Source: Acinetobacter sp. HY1485 (GTDB lineage: Bacteria; Pseudomonadota; Gammaproteobacteria; Pseudomonadales; Moraxellaceae). Taken from it: DNA of 64,000 bases. The stretch spans positions 62,001-126,000 of the forward strand of contig NZ_JANKZG010000005.1 in NCBI RefSeq assembly GCF_027568475.1, read 5' to 3'. Shown piece after piece: positions 40,557-48,403 of the stretch (within the stretch, counting starts at the first letter, position 1; every line of letters begins with the position of its first letter). The notes under the pieces were generated by a model. That model made no database searches and was not told where the DNA came from. It saw only the letters and a list, made by a program, of their open reading frames with translations. The translations under genes were made by a program, and so were the position numbers.

Positions 40557-40960
40557 ACTACAAAAATATTTGATAGGTGTTGGAGATGCTTGTTTTATCT
40601 TCTTTATACGTAAAAATAAAATAAGCGGAACAATCAAAATACAAAAAATTATTGTATTTACAACGCTTTGTAAAACATAGGGTGAATGACTGTACTTAAT
40701 TGGACTAGTAAGAATGTAGTAAAGAAACGGTAAAAAACCAACGCAGAGGCTCAGCCAAATATTTTTGTAAGAGACATTGCCCGTAATTAGCCCAGCAGAC
40801 AAAAGTAAAATTGGGATAAATACAAAAAATTTAAACTCAAATCTAGGTTTTGAAAGCGTCCTGATAATATTAAAGCATGTACTTTAATTTTTTATCACGC
40901 AACGCACTACCATAAAGCTCATAACCAAAATGCATAAATACTCAAAATCCCAAAAAGAAA
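40500..40960 (-). pseudogene. Decayed membrane-protein gene (at least one frameshift)
   Basis: On the minus strand, a hydrophobic open frame runs to 40500 and continues upstream of its first TTG (40802) without any ATG. It extends to about 40875 (visible residues include SKPRFEFKFFVFIPILLLSA). A second frame ending at about 40878 reads HFGYELYGSALRDKKLKYML, which looks like the preceding part of the same protein, shifted. No single start spans both. The DNA is very AT-rich, so chance cannot be excluded. It fills the 492-base gap between the iron module and the purine genes. Confidence 0.4.
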
Positions 40961-41010
40961 AAATTGATTAGATATTGCTGAAATAAAAAAATCAAAGGTA
41001 TTCCAAATAA

Positions 41011-41026
41011 TCGGCATAGTTTGTGC
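41011..41026 (+). promoter_or_regulatory. Putative purine-regulon operator, site A (before puuE)
   Basis: TCGGCATAGTTTGTGC, 23 bases before the first possible puuE start. It shares TYGGCATA-N5-TGC with three other sites in the window, all before purine-catabolic genes. Confidence 0.6.
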
Positions 41027-41048
41027 TTTTTCTTATTCAATATATAAA

Positions 41049-42029
41049 ATGAAATCTAGATGTATGCCAAATTACCTGACAGGACAAGCTTTAGTTGATG
41101 CGATTCAACATCAATCTAGCTGTCGGCAACTCATTGGTTATTCCAATCAACCCCCTAAAATTACATGGAAAAATAACGCCAAAGTTGCCATACAGTTTGT
41201 ACTCAACTACGAAGAAGGTGCAGAAAACCATGTTGAACATGGTGATTTAGGCTCTGAGCAATTCTTATCTGAGATTATTGGCGCAAATAGCTACCCTGCC
41301 ATCCATCGTTCTATGGATTCGTTGTACGAATATGGATCACGCGCAGGTTTTTGGCGTATCCATCATGAATTTCAAAAACGTGACTTACCACTCACCATTT
41401 TTGGTGTAGCAATGGCATTGGCGCGTAATCCTCAAGTGGTACAAGCCATCAAAGATGCAAAATACGATGTGGTATCGCATGGTTATCGTTGGTTGCATTA
41501 TCAAAACACCGATATTTCTATTGAACGCCAACATATGCACCAAGCTATTTCTATTCTTGAAACTTTGTTTGGGCAGGCACCGACAGGTTGGTACACAGGC
41601 AGAGACAGCCCTAACACACGTGCCCTTTTAGCCGAGTTTGATCATATCCGTTATGACAGCGATTATTACGGCGATGACCTACCTTTTTGGGTAGAGCAAA
41701 ACCAACGCCCTCATCTAATTATTCCATATACTTTAGATACCAACGATATGAAGTTTTGTGCCTTAAATGGCTTTAACCATGCCGATGAGTTTTATCAGTA
41801 TCTTAAAGATGCGTTTGATGTGCTGTACCAAGAACAAACACCCAAAATGCTATCAGTGGGTATGCATTGCCGTATTTTAGGGCGTCCTGCACGTTTTAAA
41901 GCCTTACAGCGTTTTTTAGATTATTTACAAACCTTTGATGATGTGTGGATTTGCACACGAGAAGAAATTGCCCAACATTGGTACACACACCATTACCCAA
42001 AGGATCACTATGCAACTACAAACATTTAA
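41049..42029 (+). CDS. puuE: Allantoinase PuuE (polysaccharide-deacetylase fold)
   Basis: Metal-type allantoinase unrelated to AllB, converting allantoin to allantoate. The NodB-like core is clear: AIQFVLNYEEGAENHVEHGD near residue 47, YGSRAGFWRIHHEF, DVVSHGYRWLHY near 140, WYTGRDSPNTRALLAEF, and a C-terminal GMHCRILGRPARFKAL. The family normally begins around LIGYSNQPPKITWK, so the first 28 residues are an extension; ATGs at 41049 and 41064 are both possible. First gene of a puuE-uraD-uraH-porin operon and overlapping uraD by 20 bases. Confidence 0.92.
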   Translation: MKSRCMPNYLTGQALVDAIQHQSSCRQLIGYSNQPPKITWKNNAKVAIQFVLNYEEGAENHVEHGDLGSEQFLSEIIGANSYPAIHRSMDSLYEYGSRAGFWRIHHEFQKRDLPLTIFGVAMALARNPQVVQAIKDAKYDVVSHGYRWLHYQNTDISIERQHMHQAISILETLFGQAPTGWYTGRDSPNTRALLAEFDHIRYDSDYYGDDLPFWVEQNQRPHLIIPYTLDTNDMKFCALNGFNHADEFYQYLKDAFDVLYQEQTPKMLSVGMHCRILGRPARFKALQRFLDYLQTFDDVWICTREEIAQHWYTHHYPKDHYATTNI

Positions 42030-42513
42030 TCAGCTCGATGACCAAGACGCCCACGCTATATTAAATCATTGCGTTACCATTGAAAGTTGGATCAATGCTT
42101 TGATTAAAGCGCGCCCATACACTACTAAGCAAGACCTATTACAGCAAGCAGAACAATACGCCACAAATTGGCAATGGCAAGAGATCAAACAAGCGTTAGA
42201 TCAACACCCTAAAATTGGTGAACAAAAAGCAAAAACTGAATTATCTGAGCAAGCGCAACGCTACTCTAATCGTGAACAAGCCAATATACAGCTCACACCA
42301 ACACAGCAGAAACAACTGCAACTTGATAACCTGACCTATCAACAAAAATTTGGCTTTATTTTTTTAATTAAAGCATTTGGATTATCACAACAAGAAGTTT
42401 TTCAACAGCTTCAACAACGCCTTACACATAACCTCAATACTGAAAAACAGATTGTGCATCAACAATTACAAGGTATTGCACTACTACGTTTAGATCAGGA
42501 AATACAAGAATGA
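42010..42513 (+). CDS. uraD: OHCU decarboxylase UraD
   Basis: Decarboxylates 2-oxo-4-hydroxy-4-carboxy-5-ureidoimidazoline to S-allantoin. The catalytic His is H66 in QHPKIGEQ, and the C-terminal part shows FGFIFLIKAFGLS and RL near LNTEKQI. The ATG at 42010 has AAGGA upstream and lies inside puuE; 167 residues is the family length. It overlaps uraH by four bases (ATGA). Confidence 0.93.
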   Translation: MQLQTFNQLDDQDAHAILNHCVTIESWINALIKARPYTTKQDLLQQAEQYATNWQWQEIKQALDQHPKIGEQKAKTELSEQAQRYSNREQANIQLTPTQQKQLQLDNLTYQQKFGFIFLIKAFGLSQQEVFQQLQQRLTHNLNTEKQIVHQQLQGIALLRLDQEIQE

Positions 42514-42824
42514 TTAGCAGCCATATTTTAGACACACATCTTGGTAAACCTGCGCCCAATGTTACGGTACGGCTCATCTATCAAGATCAGCTAATAAGTG
42601 AAGGATTTACCAATCAAGATGGGCGCATATCTTTTAACGTGCAAACTTTACAAGCAGGGCATTACAAACTCATTTATGATATAGCCCCATATTTTTCGCA
42701 ACATCAACTGAATACATTTTTTCCAGAAGTTTGTATTCAGTTTTATCTTGACTATTTGCAAGAGCATTACCATATACCCTTGCTCATTAGTCCATACGCC
42801 TACTCTACCTATCGAGGAAGTTAA
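42510..42824 (+). CDS. uraH: 5-hydroxyisourate hydrolase UraH
   Basis: Transthyretin-like enzyme that opens 5-hydroxyisourate. It begins SSHILDTHLGKPAPNV and ends in the signature STYRGS, with two conserved histidines near the N-terminus. 104 residues, cytoplasmic (no signal). The start overlaps uraD by four bases. Works between HpxO and UraD. Confidence 0.94.
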   Translation: MISSHILDTHLGKPAPNVTVRLIYQDQLISEGFTNQDGRISFNVQTLQAGHYKLIYDIAPYFSQHQLNTFFPEVCIQFYLDYLQEHYHIPLLISPYAYSTYRGS

Positions 42825-42829
42825 ATAAC

Positions 42830-44047
42830 ATGAAAGTTACATTTGCAATTTTAGGGGGATTACTGAGCGCATCAGCGTTTGCAAACGACTGTGCGGTAAG
42901 TAATGTTGCAGACATGCTAACTTGTGGCAAAGTAGAGGGCAGTTTACGCATTAACTCTTACTCACTTAATAATGCATATTTTGCAAGTACTAGCCAAGAC
43001 ACCACCACAGCGGGCGGTTATGCCACTTATAAAACAGCACCATTTTATGGCGTAACAGCAGGTGTAGGAATTGAGGGACAACGTCGACTCGCCCAAGGTG
43101 CACATAACGTAAGCGAGTTGTCACAACATACGTTTGGTTTAGGTGAAGCTTACATCAATTGGATGCATGACTTATTTTCGATTACTGCCGGAAATCAAAA
43201 GCTTAATTTACCTTTTGTAGGCGATTATTCAATTTATCGTGTTCAACCATGGTTATATCAGGGTGTTGATGCAAAATATGGCGATACTGATAACTTTGTA
43301 CGTTTAACAAAAGTAAATAAATACAAAAGTTACGGCGATGATGATTTTTCTAAAAGTAATCGTTTAAATGATGATCCATACTCAGGTTATTCTAGCCGTA
43401 CCGACGGATTAACTGCACTTGGTTTAGGTAAAAAATTTGATCTACCCAACCAATATATTAAAGGACAATTTTGGGTAGAACATTACTCAGATTTGCTTAA
43501 TTTGTACTATGGCGAGGTTAATATTGGTTTTAAACAAACCCCTTGGCAACCTGAGATCAGCCTACAAAGTATTTATGGTACAGATACTCAAGACGCTAAA
43601 CTTGGCAATATCAACAGTAAATCTTTTGGTGCACAGGTTAAAGTAAAACCAACACCCACGCTTACATGGCGCGTTGGCTATGACCATGTTGTAAAAGATA
43701 CCAACAGTGCATGGCTAGAAGGTAGCTTACCAACGCCTTACGCACACAATACCTCATCAGACCCCTATTTTGCGCAACCATTTTTTACAAGTACGCAAGA
43801 TTTGGGCGCAGGTAATTTCTATACCACCGAAGTCACCTCACCTTTAGGCGAGCATTTATTTGCAGGGAGTCGCTTAACCTATGCAGACACCAATAAAGAT
43901 ATGTACGAGCTGATGTTTTATGGGTTCTATAACTTTTCGGGACGCTTCAAAGGTTTAAGTCTATCTGAATTTGTTGGCGCACAAAAACAGCAAAGTAATG
44001 GACATCCATTTTTACAAAACCGCCTTGCTCTTAGCTATAACTTCTAA
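42830..44047 (+). CDS. Outer-membrane porin, OprD-like, of the urate operon
   Basis: A signal peptide of 18 residues (ending SASAFA) precedes a beta-barrel of about 385 residues with alternating aromatic strands and a C-terminal LSYNF ending in phenylalanine. The overall look is that of OprD-family specific porins. It starts five bases after uraH, so it is part of the purine operon and probably admits urate, allantoin or a related nitrogen source across the outer membrane. The substrate is inferred from context only. Confidence 0.8.
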   Translation: MKVTFAILGGLLSASAFANDCAVSNVADMLTCGKVEGSLRINSYSLNNAYFASTSQDTTTAGGYATYKTAPFYGVTAGVGIEGQRRLAQGAHNVSELSQHTFGLGEAYINWMHDLFSITAGNQKLNLPFVGDYSIYRVQPWLYQGVDAKYGDTDNFVRLTKVNKYKSYGDDDFSKSNRLNDDPYSGYSSRTDGLTALGLGKKFDLPNQYIKGQFWVEHYSDLLNLYYGEVNIGFKQTPWQPEISLQSIYGTDTQDAKLGNINSKSFGAQVKVKPTPTLTWRVGYDHVVKDTNSAWLEGSLPTPYAHNTSSDPYFAQPFFTSTQDLGAGNFYTTEVTSPLGEHLFAGSRLTYADTNKDMYELMFYGFYNFSGRFKGLSLSEFVGAQKQQSNGHPFLQNRLALSYNF

Positions 44048-44050
44048 AAA

Positions 44051-44070
44051 TAAGGGGCTTTTTCCCCTTA
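44051..44070. terminator. Possible terminator hairpin between the porin gene and hpxO
   Basis: Seven-base-pair stem TAAGGGG/CCCCTTA around a CTTTTT loop, between two convergent genes. There is no long T-run, so strength is uncertain. Confidence 0.5.
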
Positions 44071-45219
44071 GTCTAAAACATTATCTACAATATTACTGAT
44101 AATTCCTTGCATGATATGCTCCCCACTTTCATACTTTAAGGATGTATACCACTCTTGTGTCGTTTGTTCATTCTTATTATGGGTAATATCACAGCGTTTA
44201 CGGGCACGAAGCACCATCATTTTAGTGCGTTCATTTCGCTTATCTTGATAACGCTGTAACGCATCTTGCAAACCAAGGGTATTCACTTGTAAGGCACGAG
44301 CCAAATAAATCGCATCTTCCATTGCCTGACACCCGCCCTGCCCAATATCAGGCGTTGTACTGTGTGCCGCATCGCCCACCAATACCACACGATTTTTATA
44401 GAATTTTAAAAATGGCTCTATATCATGAATTTCTACTCGATTTGTGGTTTTTGGGTCTAACTCATCAATAAGTGTTTGTACTTGCGGACACCACCCTGCA
44501 AAATATTCTTTTAATTGTTGTTTGTATTTGTCACGGTTATTTTCAAGCCCTGCGGGTAAAGGTACATCTAAAAAAAAGTAAAAACGATTGTCTGCCACAG
44601 GCATTAAAGATGCACGTTTTCCATCTGCCACGTAAGTTGTCCATTGCGTTGGTGGTGCAATTTTGTCTGAGCATTTCACTAAACCATTCCAATTCACGTA
44701 GCCTGCATAACGGCGTTTAACTTGCTCACCAAGTACATATTGCCGTGTTAACGAGTGCGTGCCATCTGCCCCAATCAACAAATCGGCTTGTACGGTTGTA
44801 CCATCTTCAAAACTAACCGTAACTTGATCTGCACTTTCTCTAAGCGCAATCATTTTTTTACCCAAATGAATATGCCCAAATTCCTCCATAAGCATATTTT
44901 GTAATTCTGCACGTGCAATAGGGTATGGACGTTGCCCTACGGCTTTGACCAATGGCTCTAAACTAAACTGCGTCAGGTTCTGTGCTGTTTTTCCATCCAC
45001 ATATGCTAGGGTATCCATATGCCCACCCAAACGGGCTACTTGCTGATGTAACCCCAAATAATTAAGGCATTTCACCCCATTTGACCATAATGAAATTGCT
45101 GCACCCACAGGTAAAATCTTTTCTGCTTGCTCGTAAATTTCAACATCAAACCCAAATTTTTTAAGTGCAATCCCTGTGGTTAACCCTCCCATCCCTGCAC
45201 CAATAATGACGATTTTCAT
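44068..45219 (-). CDS. hpxO: FAD-dependent urate hydroxylase HpxO
   Basis: Flavin monooxygenase that hydroxylates urate to 5-hydroxyisourate with NADH and O2, replacing cofactor-free uricase. The FAD-binding Rossmann motif is [18 protein letters not shown] at the start, [11 protein letters not shown] lies in the middle (about 155) and [18 protein letters not shown] near 280. The start at 45219 gives 383 residues, as in Klebsiella HpxO; a frame-extending start at 45270 is unlikely. It is convergent with the porin gene and divergent from alc across a region bearing a shared operator motif. Confidence 0.93.
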   Translation of the reverse strand: MKIVIIGAGMGGLTTGIALKKFGFDVEIYEQAEKILPVGAAISLWSNGVKCLNYLGLHQQVARLGGHMDTLAYVDGKTAQNLTQFSLEPLVKAVGQRPYPIARAELQNMLMEEFGHIHLGKKMIALRESADQVTVSFEDGTTVQADLLIGADGTHSLTRQYVLGEQVKRRYAGYVNWNGLVKCSDKIAPPTQWTTYVADGKRASLMPVADNRFYFFLDVPLPAGLENNRDKYKQQLKEYFAGWCPQVQTLIDELDPKTTNRVEIHDIEPFLKFYKNRVVLVGDAAHSTTPDIGQGGCQAMEDAIYLARALQVNTLGLQDALQRYQDKRNERTKMMVLRARKRCDITHNKNEQTTQEWYTSLKYESGEHIMQGIISNIVDNVLD

Positions 45220-45254
45220 ATTATTTACCTGTTCAATTCTTCTTATTGTTATAA

Positions 45255-45287
45255 GCCAAAACTGTGCCACATCGGCATAGTTTATGC
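45255..45287. promoter_or_regulatory. Putative purine-regulon operator, site B (hpxO/alc divergent promoter)
   Basis: The plus strand shows TCGGCATAGTTTATGC at 45272-45287, which holds a perfect GCATA-N3-TATGC palindrome. A weaker copy on the minus strand (GTGGCACAGTTTTGGC, 45255-45270) lies beside it. Both are between the divergent starts of hpxO and alc. Confidence 0.65.
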
Positions 45288-45323
45288 ATATCTAAAAATA
45301 ATCTTATTTATTTGTATATCAAT

Positions 45324-46322
45324 ATGGCAACTTTACATGCTCCACTTTTTGAACTTCCAGCTACGTTTAGCACACTCACTAATTTAGCAGACGCACGCAT
45401 AGGTACGGTTATTGTGGAATGTTCCGATGAGTTTTTTGCCCCTGCTGAACGTATGTTGCAACATACCTCCCCTATCTTTATAGAGGATAAATTTGATGAT
45501 AATGGTAAATGGATGGACGGATGGGAAACACGCCGCAAACGTATAGAAGGATTTGATTGGTGCATTATCCAACTTGGTGTTGCAGGCATTATTCAGGGCT
45601 TTGACCTTGATACCACCTTTTTTACAGGGAACTATCCTGCATCCGCCTCAATTGAGGGCTGTTACGCACCTGACAATAATCTAAAAGATGCCGTTTGGGA
45701 GTCACTATTACCCAATCAGTGTTTGAGTGCCAGTACACATCATTTTTTTGAAAGTCATCACCAAGGGTTATACAGCCATATCCGTTTAAATATTTTTCCT
45801 GATGGTGGGATTGCACGTCTTAAGGTTTACGGTACAGTGCAACCCATTGTTTGTAGTACGCCTATTGATTTAGTGGGCTTAAAACAAGGGGGGCGTGTTG
45901 TGGCATATAGCGATGCCCATTATGGACATCCAAGTAATCTGATTAACCCGCATACTGCTGCCAATATGGGCGATGGTTGGGAAACAAAACGACGCCGTGC
46001 ACCAGGCTTTGATTGGTGTATTTTAGCATTGGGGCAAAAAGGTAAAATCGAAAAAATAGAAATCGATACAGCTCACTTTAAAGGCAACTATCCTGCCAAA
46101 GTGTCTATTCAAGGCACATATGTAGAAGCGGCAACAGATGCACAGCTTATCCCTCAAAGTATGTTTTGGGACTATTTACTTTTTGAACAACCCATGCAAA
46201 TGGATCATTTACATCAATATATCCAAGACATTCAACAGCACACCTTAGTGTCTCATATTCGCATCAATATGATTCCCGATGGAGGCATAAGCCGTATTCG
46301 TTTGTGGGGTACACCTGTATGA
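45324..46322 (+). CDS. alc: Allantoicase
   Basis: Hydrolyses allantoate to ureidoglycolate and urea. The protein is a tandem duplication of jelly-roll domains: GWETRRKRIEGFDWCIIQL near residue 55 is repeated as GWETKRRRAPGFDWCILAL near residue 220, and both halves end in IRLNIFPDGGIAR- or IRINMIPDGGISR-type strands. The start at 45324 gives 332 residues. Its stop overlaps allA by four bases. Using allantoicase, not allantoate amidohydrolase, fixes urea as the nitrogen product, which the neighbouring urea carboxylase consumes. Confidence 0.95.
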   Translation: MATLHAPLFELPATFSTLTNLADARIGTVIVECSDEFFAPAERMLQHTSPIFIEDKFDDNGKWMDGWETRRKRIEGFDWCIIQLGVAGIIQGFDLDTTFFTGNYPASASIEGCYAPDNNLKDAVWESLLPNQCLSASTHHFFESHHQGLYSHIRLNIFPDGGIARLKVYGTVQPIVCSTPIDLVGLKQGGRVVAYSDAHYGHPSNLINPHTAANMGDGWETKRRRAPGFDWCILALGQKGKIEKIEIDTAHFKGNYPAKVSIQGTYVEAATDAQLIPQSMFWDYLLFEQPMQMDHLHQYIQDIQQHTLVSHIRINMIPDGGISRIRLWGTPV

Positions 46323-46810
46323 TTAAAATACAACCGCTTACACAAACCGCATTTGCACTATTTGGAGATGTGATTGAAACCCAAGCATCAGATTTTTTTT
46401 ATATCAACGACCATCAAACCAAACGGCATCATGCTTTAAGTCATGTGACGGCTTTAGGAGAGGTTGGCATTAGTTTATTTCAGCATCTTCAAAAAACGTG
46501 TGTTCCTTTTTTAATCAAAATGCTAGAACGCCACCCAAAAGGCTCACAAGCATTTATTCCCATGCATAACCAACCATTTTTGGTGGTGGTTGCCCCTGCT
46601 TTAAACAAAGATACGCCAAATTTAAACCAAATCTGTGCCTTTATAACCAATGGCAAACAAGGCGTTAACTACCATCAGGGGACATGGCATCATCCTCTTT
46701 TAACCCTTAATGCACCTAGTTTGTTTGCGGTGGTTGATCGTATTACGCCTGACCCAAACTGTGATGTCTATAAATTTAACGATGGCATAATTATTGCTCA
46801 AACTCCTTAA
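46319..46810 (+). CDS. allA: Ureidoglycolate lyase AllA
   Basis: Splits ureidoglycolate into glyoxylate and urea. Typical blocks are IQPLTQTAFALFGDVIE at the start, MLERHPKGSQAFIPM near 70 and the GKQGVNYHQGTWHHPLL active-site block near 115. 163 residues from the ATG that overlaps the alc stop (ATGA). Followed by the NCS1 permease after a 19-base gap containing AAGGAG. Confidence 0.94.
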   Translation: MIKIQPLTQTAFALFGDVIETQASDFFYINDHQTKRHHALSHVTALGEVGISLFQHLQKTCVPFLIKMLERHPKGSQAFIPMHNQPFLVVVAPALNKDTPNLNQICAFITNGKQGVNYHQGTWHHPLLTLNAPSLFAVVDRITPDPNCDVYKFNDGIIIAQTP

Positions 46811-46829
46811 AACACTTAAGGAGTAAAGC

Positions 46830-48383
46830 ATGGGAAAATCTAACGAAACTTTAGAAGACTACACCTTAAGATACGCCCCTCATAGCTTTAGACGTTGGAG
46901 CCCACAAGTAGTTGCCATTACTGCTTTGGGTGGGATTGCGTATTTAGCAGATTTTTCGATTGGAGCAAGTATTGGTTTAACCTATGGCACAACCAATGCT
47001 ATTTTTTCAATTTTAATTGCGGCAATTATTATATTTTTAACAGGGATTCCGTTGGCATATTATGCCGCACGCTACAACATAGATTTAGACTTAATTACCC
47101 GTGGGGCAGGTTTTGGTTATTTAGGGTCTGTCATTACAAGTATTATTTTTGCAAGTTTTACCTTTATCTTTTTTGCCTTAGAAGGCTCGATTATGGCACA
47201 AGGGCTACAGCTTGGTTTAGGTATACCGCTGTGGCTTGGCTATCTTATTTCCACATTTATGGTAATTCCTCTTGTTATTTATGGGATGAAAGCCCTAAGT
47301 AAATTGCAAGTTTGGACAACCCCCATTTGGCTTATTTTGATGGTGGCACCTGTGGCATTCTTGGTTTATCAAGACCCTACTTTACCTAGTCAATTTTTTG
47401 ATTTTACAGGTAAACAAAACGGCGTAGATCTTGCAGCTATTATGCTTGGTGCAGGAGTCTGTTTATCGCTGATTATGCAAATTGGCGAACAAATTGATTA
47501 TTTACGCTTTATGCCTGCTAAAACCAAAGAAAATAGCAAAGCATGGTGGACAGCGGTTATTTGTGCAGGACCAGGTTGGGTTATTCTTGGTGCAATTAAA
47601 CAAATTATTGGTGCATTTTTAGGGTTCTATCTGCTAACCAAACTTCCGCTTGTTAATGGTACAGAACCTGTTCAGCAGTTTAATGCTGCATTTCATGCCA
47701 TGTTGCCCGATTGGCTTGCCTTGTTGTTAGCTGTAGTTTTAGTGGTTATTTCACAAATTAAAATCAATGTGACCAATGCGTATTCAGGATCTTTAGCATG
47801 GACAAGTGCTTATACTCGCATCAAAAAACATTATCCCGGACGTCTTATTTTTGTGATGGTTAACCTTGCCATTGCACTTGCCTTAATGGAAGGCAATATG
47901 TTTGCCGTTTTGGGTAAAATTTTAGGCTTTTATTCTAACTTTGCCATTGCGTGGGTGGTCGTGGTTGCAACTGATATTGCACTCAATAAATATCTTTTTA
48001 AACTCTCTCCCAAACACCCTGAATACCGTAAGGATATGCTGTACAACTATAATCCCGTAGGTTTAATTGCATTTTTAAGTGCAGCAGGATTGTCTATTTG
48101 TGCTTTCTTTGGATTATTTGGTACATTTTTAGCAGCATATTCTCCTATTATTGCACTTGTTGTCGGCTTTGTTTTAACACCTGTTTTGGGGCTGATTACA
48201 AAAGGGAAGTTTTATATTCAACACCATCACGATGGAATTGATGAACACCGCTTTACCTCTGATGGTACACCCACAGCTACGGTATATACCTGTGAGCGTT
48301 GCGTGCAAACATACGAACGCCCCGATGTGATGCACTCTCAGGGCGTAATCGTTTGTTCTTTATGTAAATCAACCGAACAGTAA
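46830..48383 (+). CDS. NCS1-family nucleobase/allantoin permease with a cysteine-rich C-terminus
   Basis: Twelve-helix cation symporter of the NCS1 family, probably for allantoin, a purine or a related compound. Conserved features include SPQVVAITALGG near residue 22, ITRGAGFGYLG near 90 and NVTNAYSGSLAWTS near 310. After the last helix the protein has a cytoplasmic tail carrying CERC (C488, C491) and CSLC (C509, C512). This CX2C-X17-CX2C spacing looks like a zinc ribbon, unusual for a transporter. It is the last gene of the alc operon and ends in a terminator shared with urea carboxylase. Confidence 0.85.
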   Translation: MGKSNETLEDYTLRYAPHSFRRWSPQVVAITALGGIAYLADFSIGASIGLTYGTTNAIFSILIAAIIIFLTGIPLAYYAARYNIDLDLITRGAGFGYLGSVITSIIFASFTFIFFALEGSIMAQGLQLGLGIPLWLGYLISTFMVIPLVIYGMKALSKLQVWTTPIWLILMVAPVAFLVYQDPTLPSQFFDFTGKQNGVDLAAIMLGAGVCLSLIMQIGEQIDYLRFMPAKTKENSKAWWTAVICAGPGWVILGAIKQIIGAFLGFYLLTKLPLVNGTEPVQQFNAAFHAMLPDWLALLLAVVLVVISQIKINVTNAYSGSLAWTSAYTRIKKHYPGRLIFVMVNLAIALALMEGNMFAVLGKILGFYSNFAIAWVVVVATDIALNKYLFKLSPKHPEYRKDMLYNYNPVGLIAFLSAAGLSICAFFGLFGTFLAAYSPIIALVVGFVLTPVLGLITKGKFYIQHHHDGIDEHRFTSDGTPTATVYTCERCVQTYERPDVMHSQGVIVCSLCKSTEQ

Positions 48384-48403
48384 AGCAGGGGTCTCCTGCT
48401 TTA
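48381..48403. terminator. Convergent terminator hairpin between NCS1 permease and urea carboxylase
   Basis: Perfect nine-base-pair stem TAAAGCAGG/CCTGCTTTA with a five-base loop. Its two ends are the stop codons of the convergent genes themselves. Confidence 0.7.
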
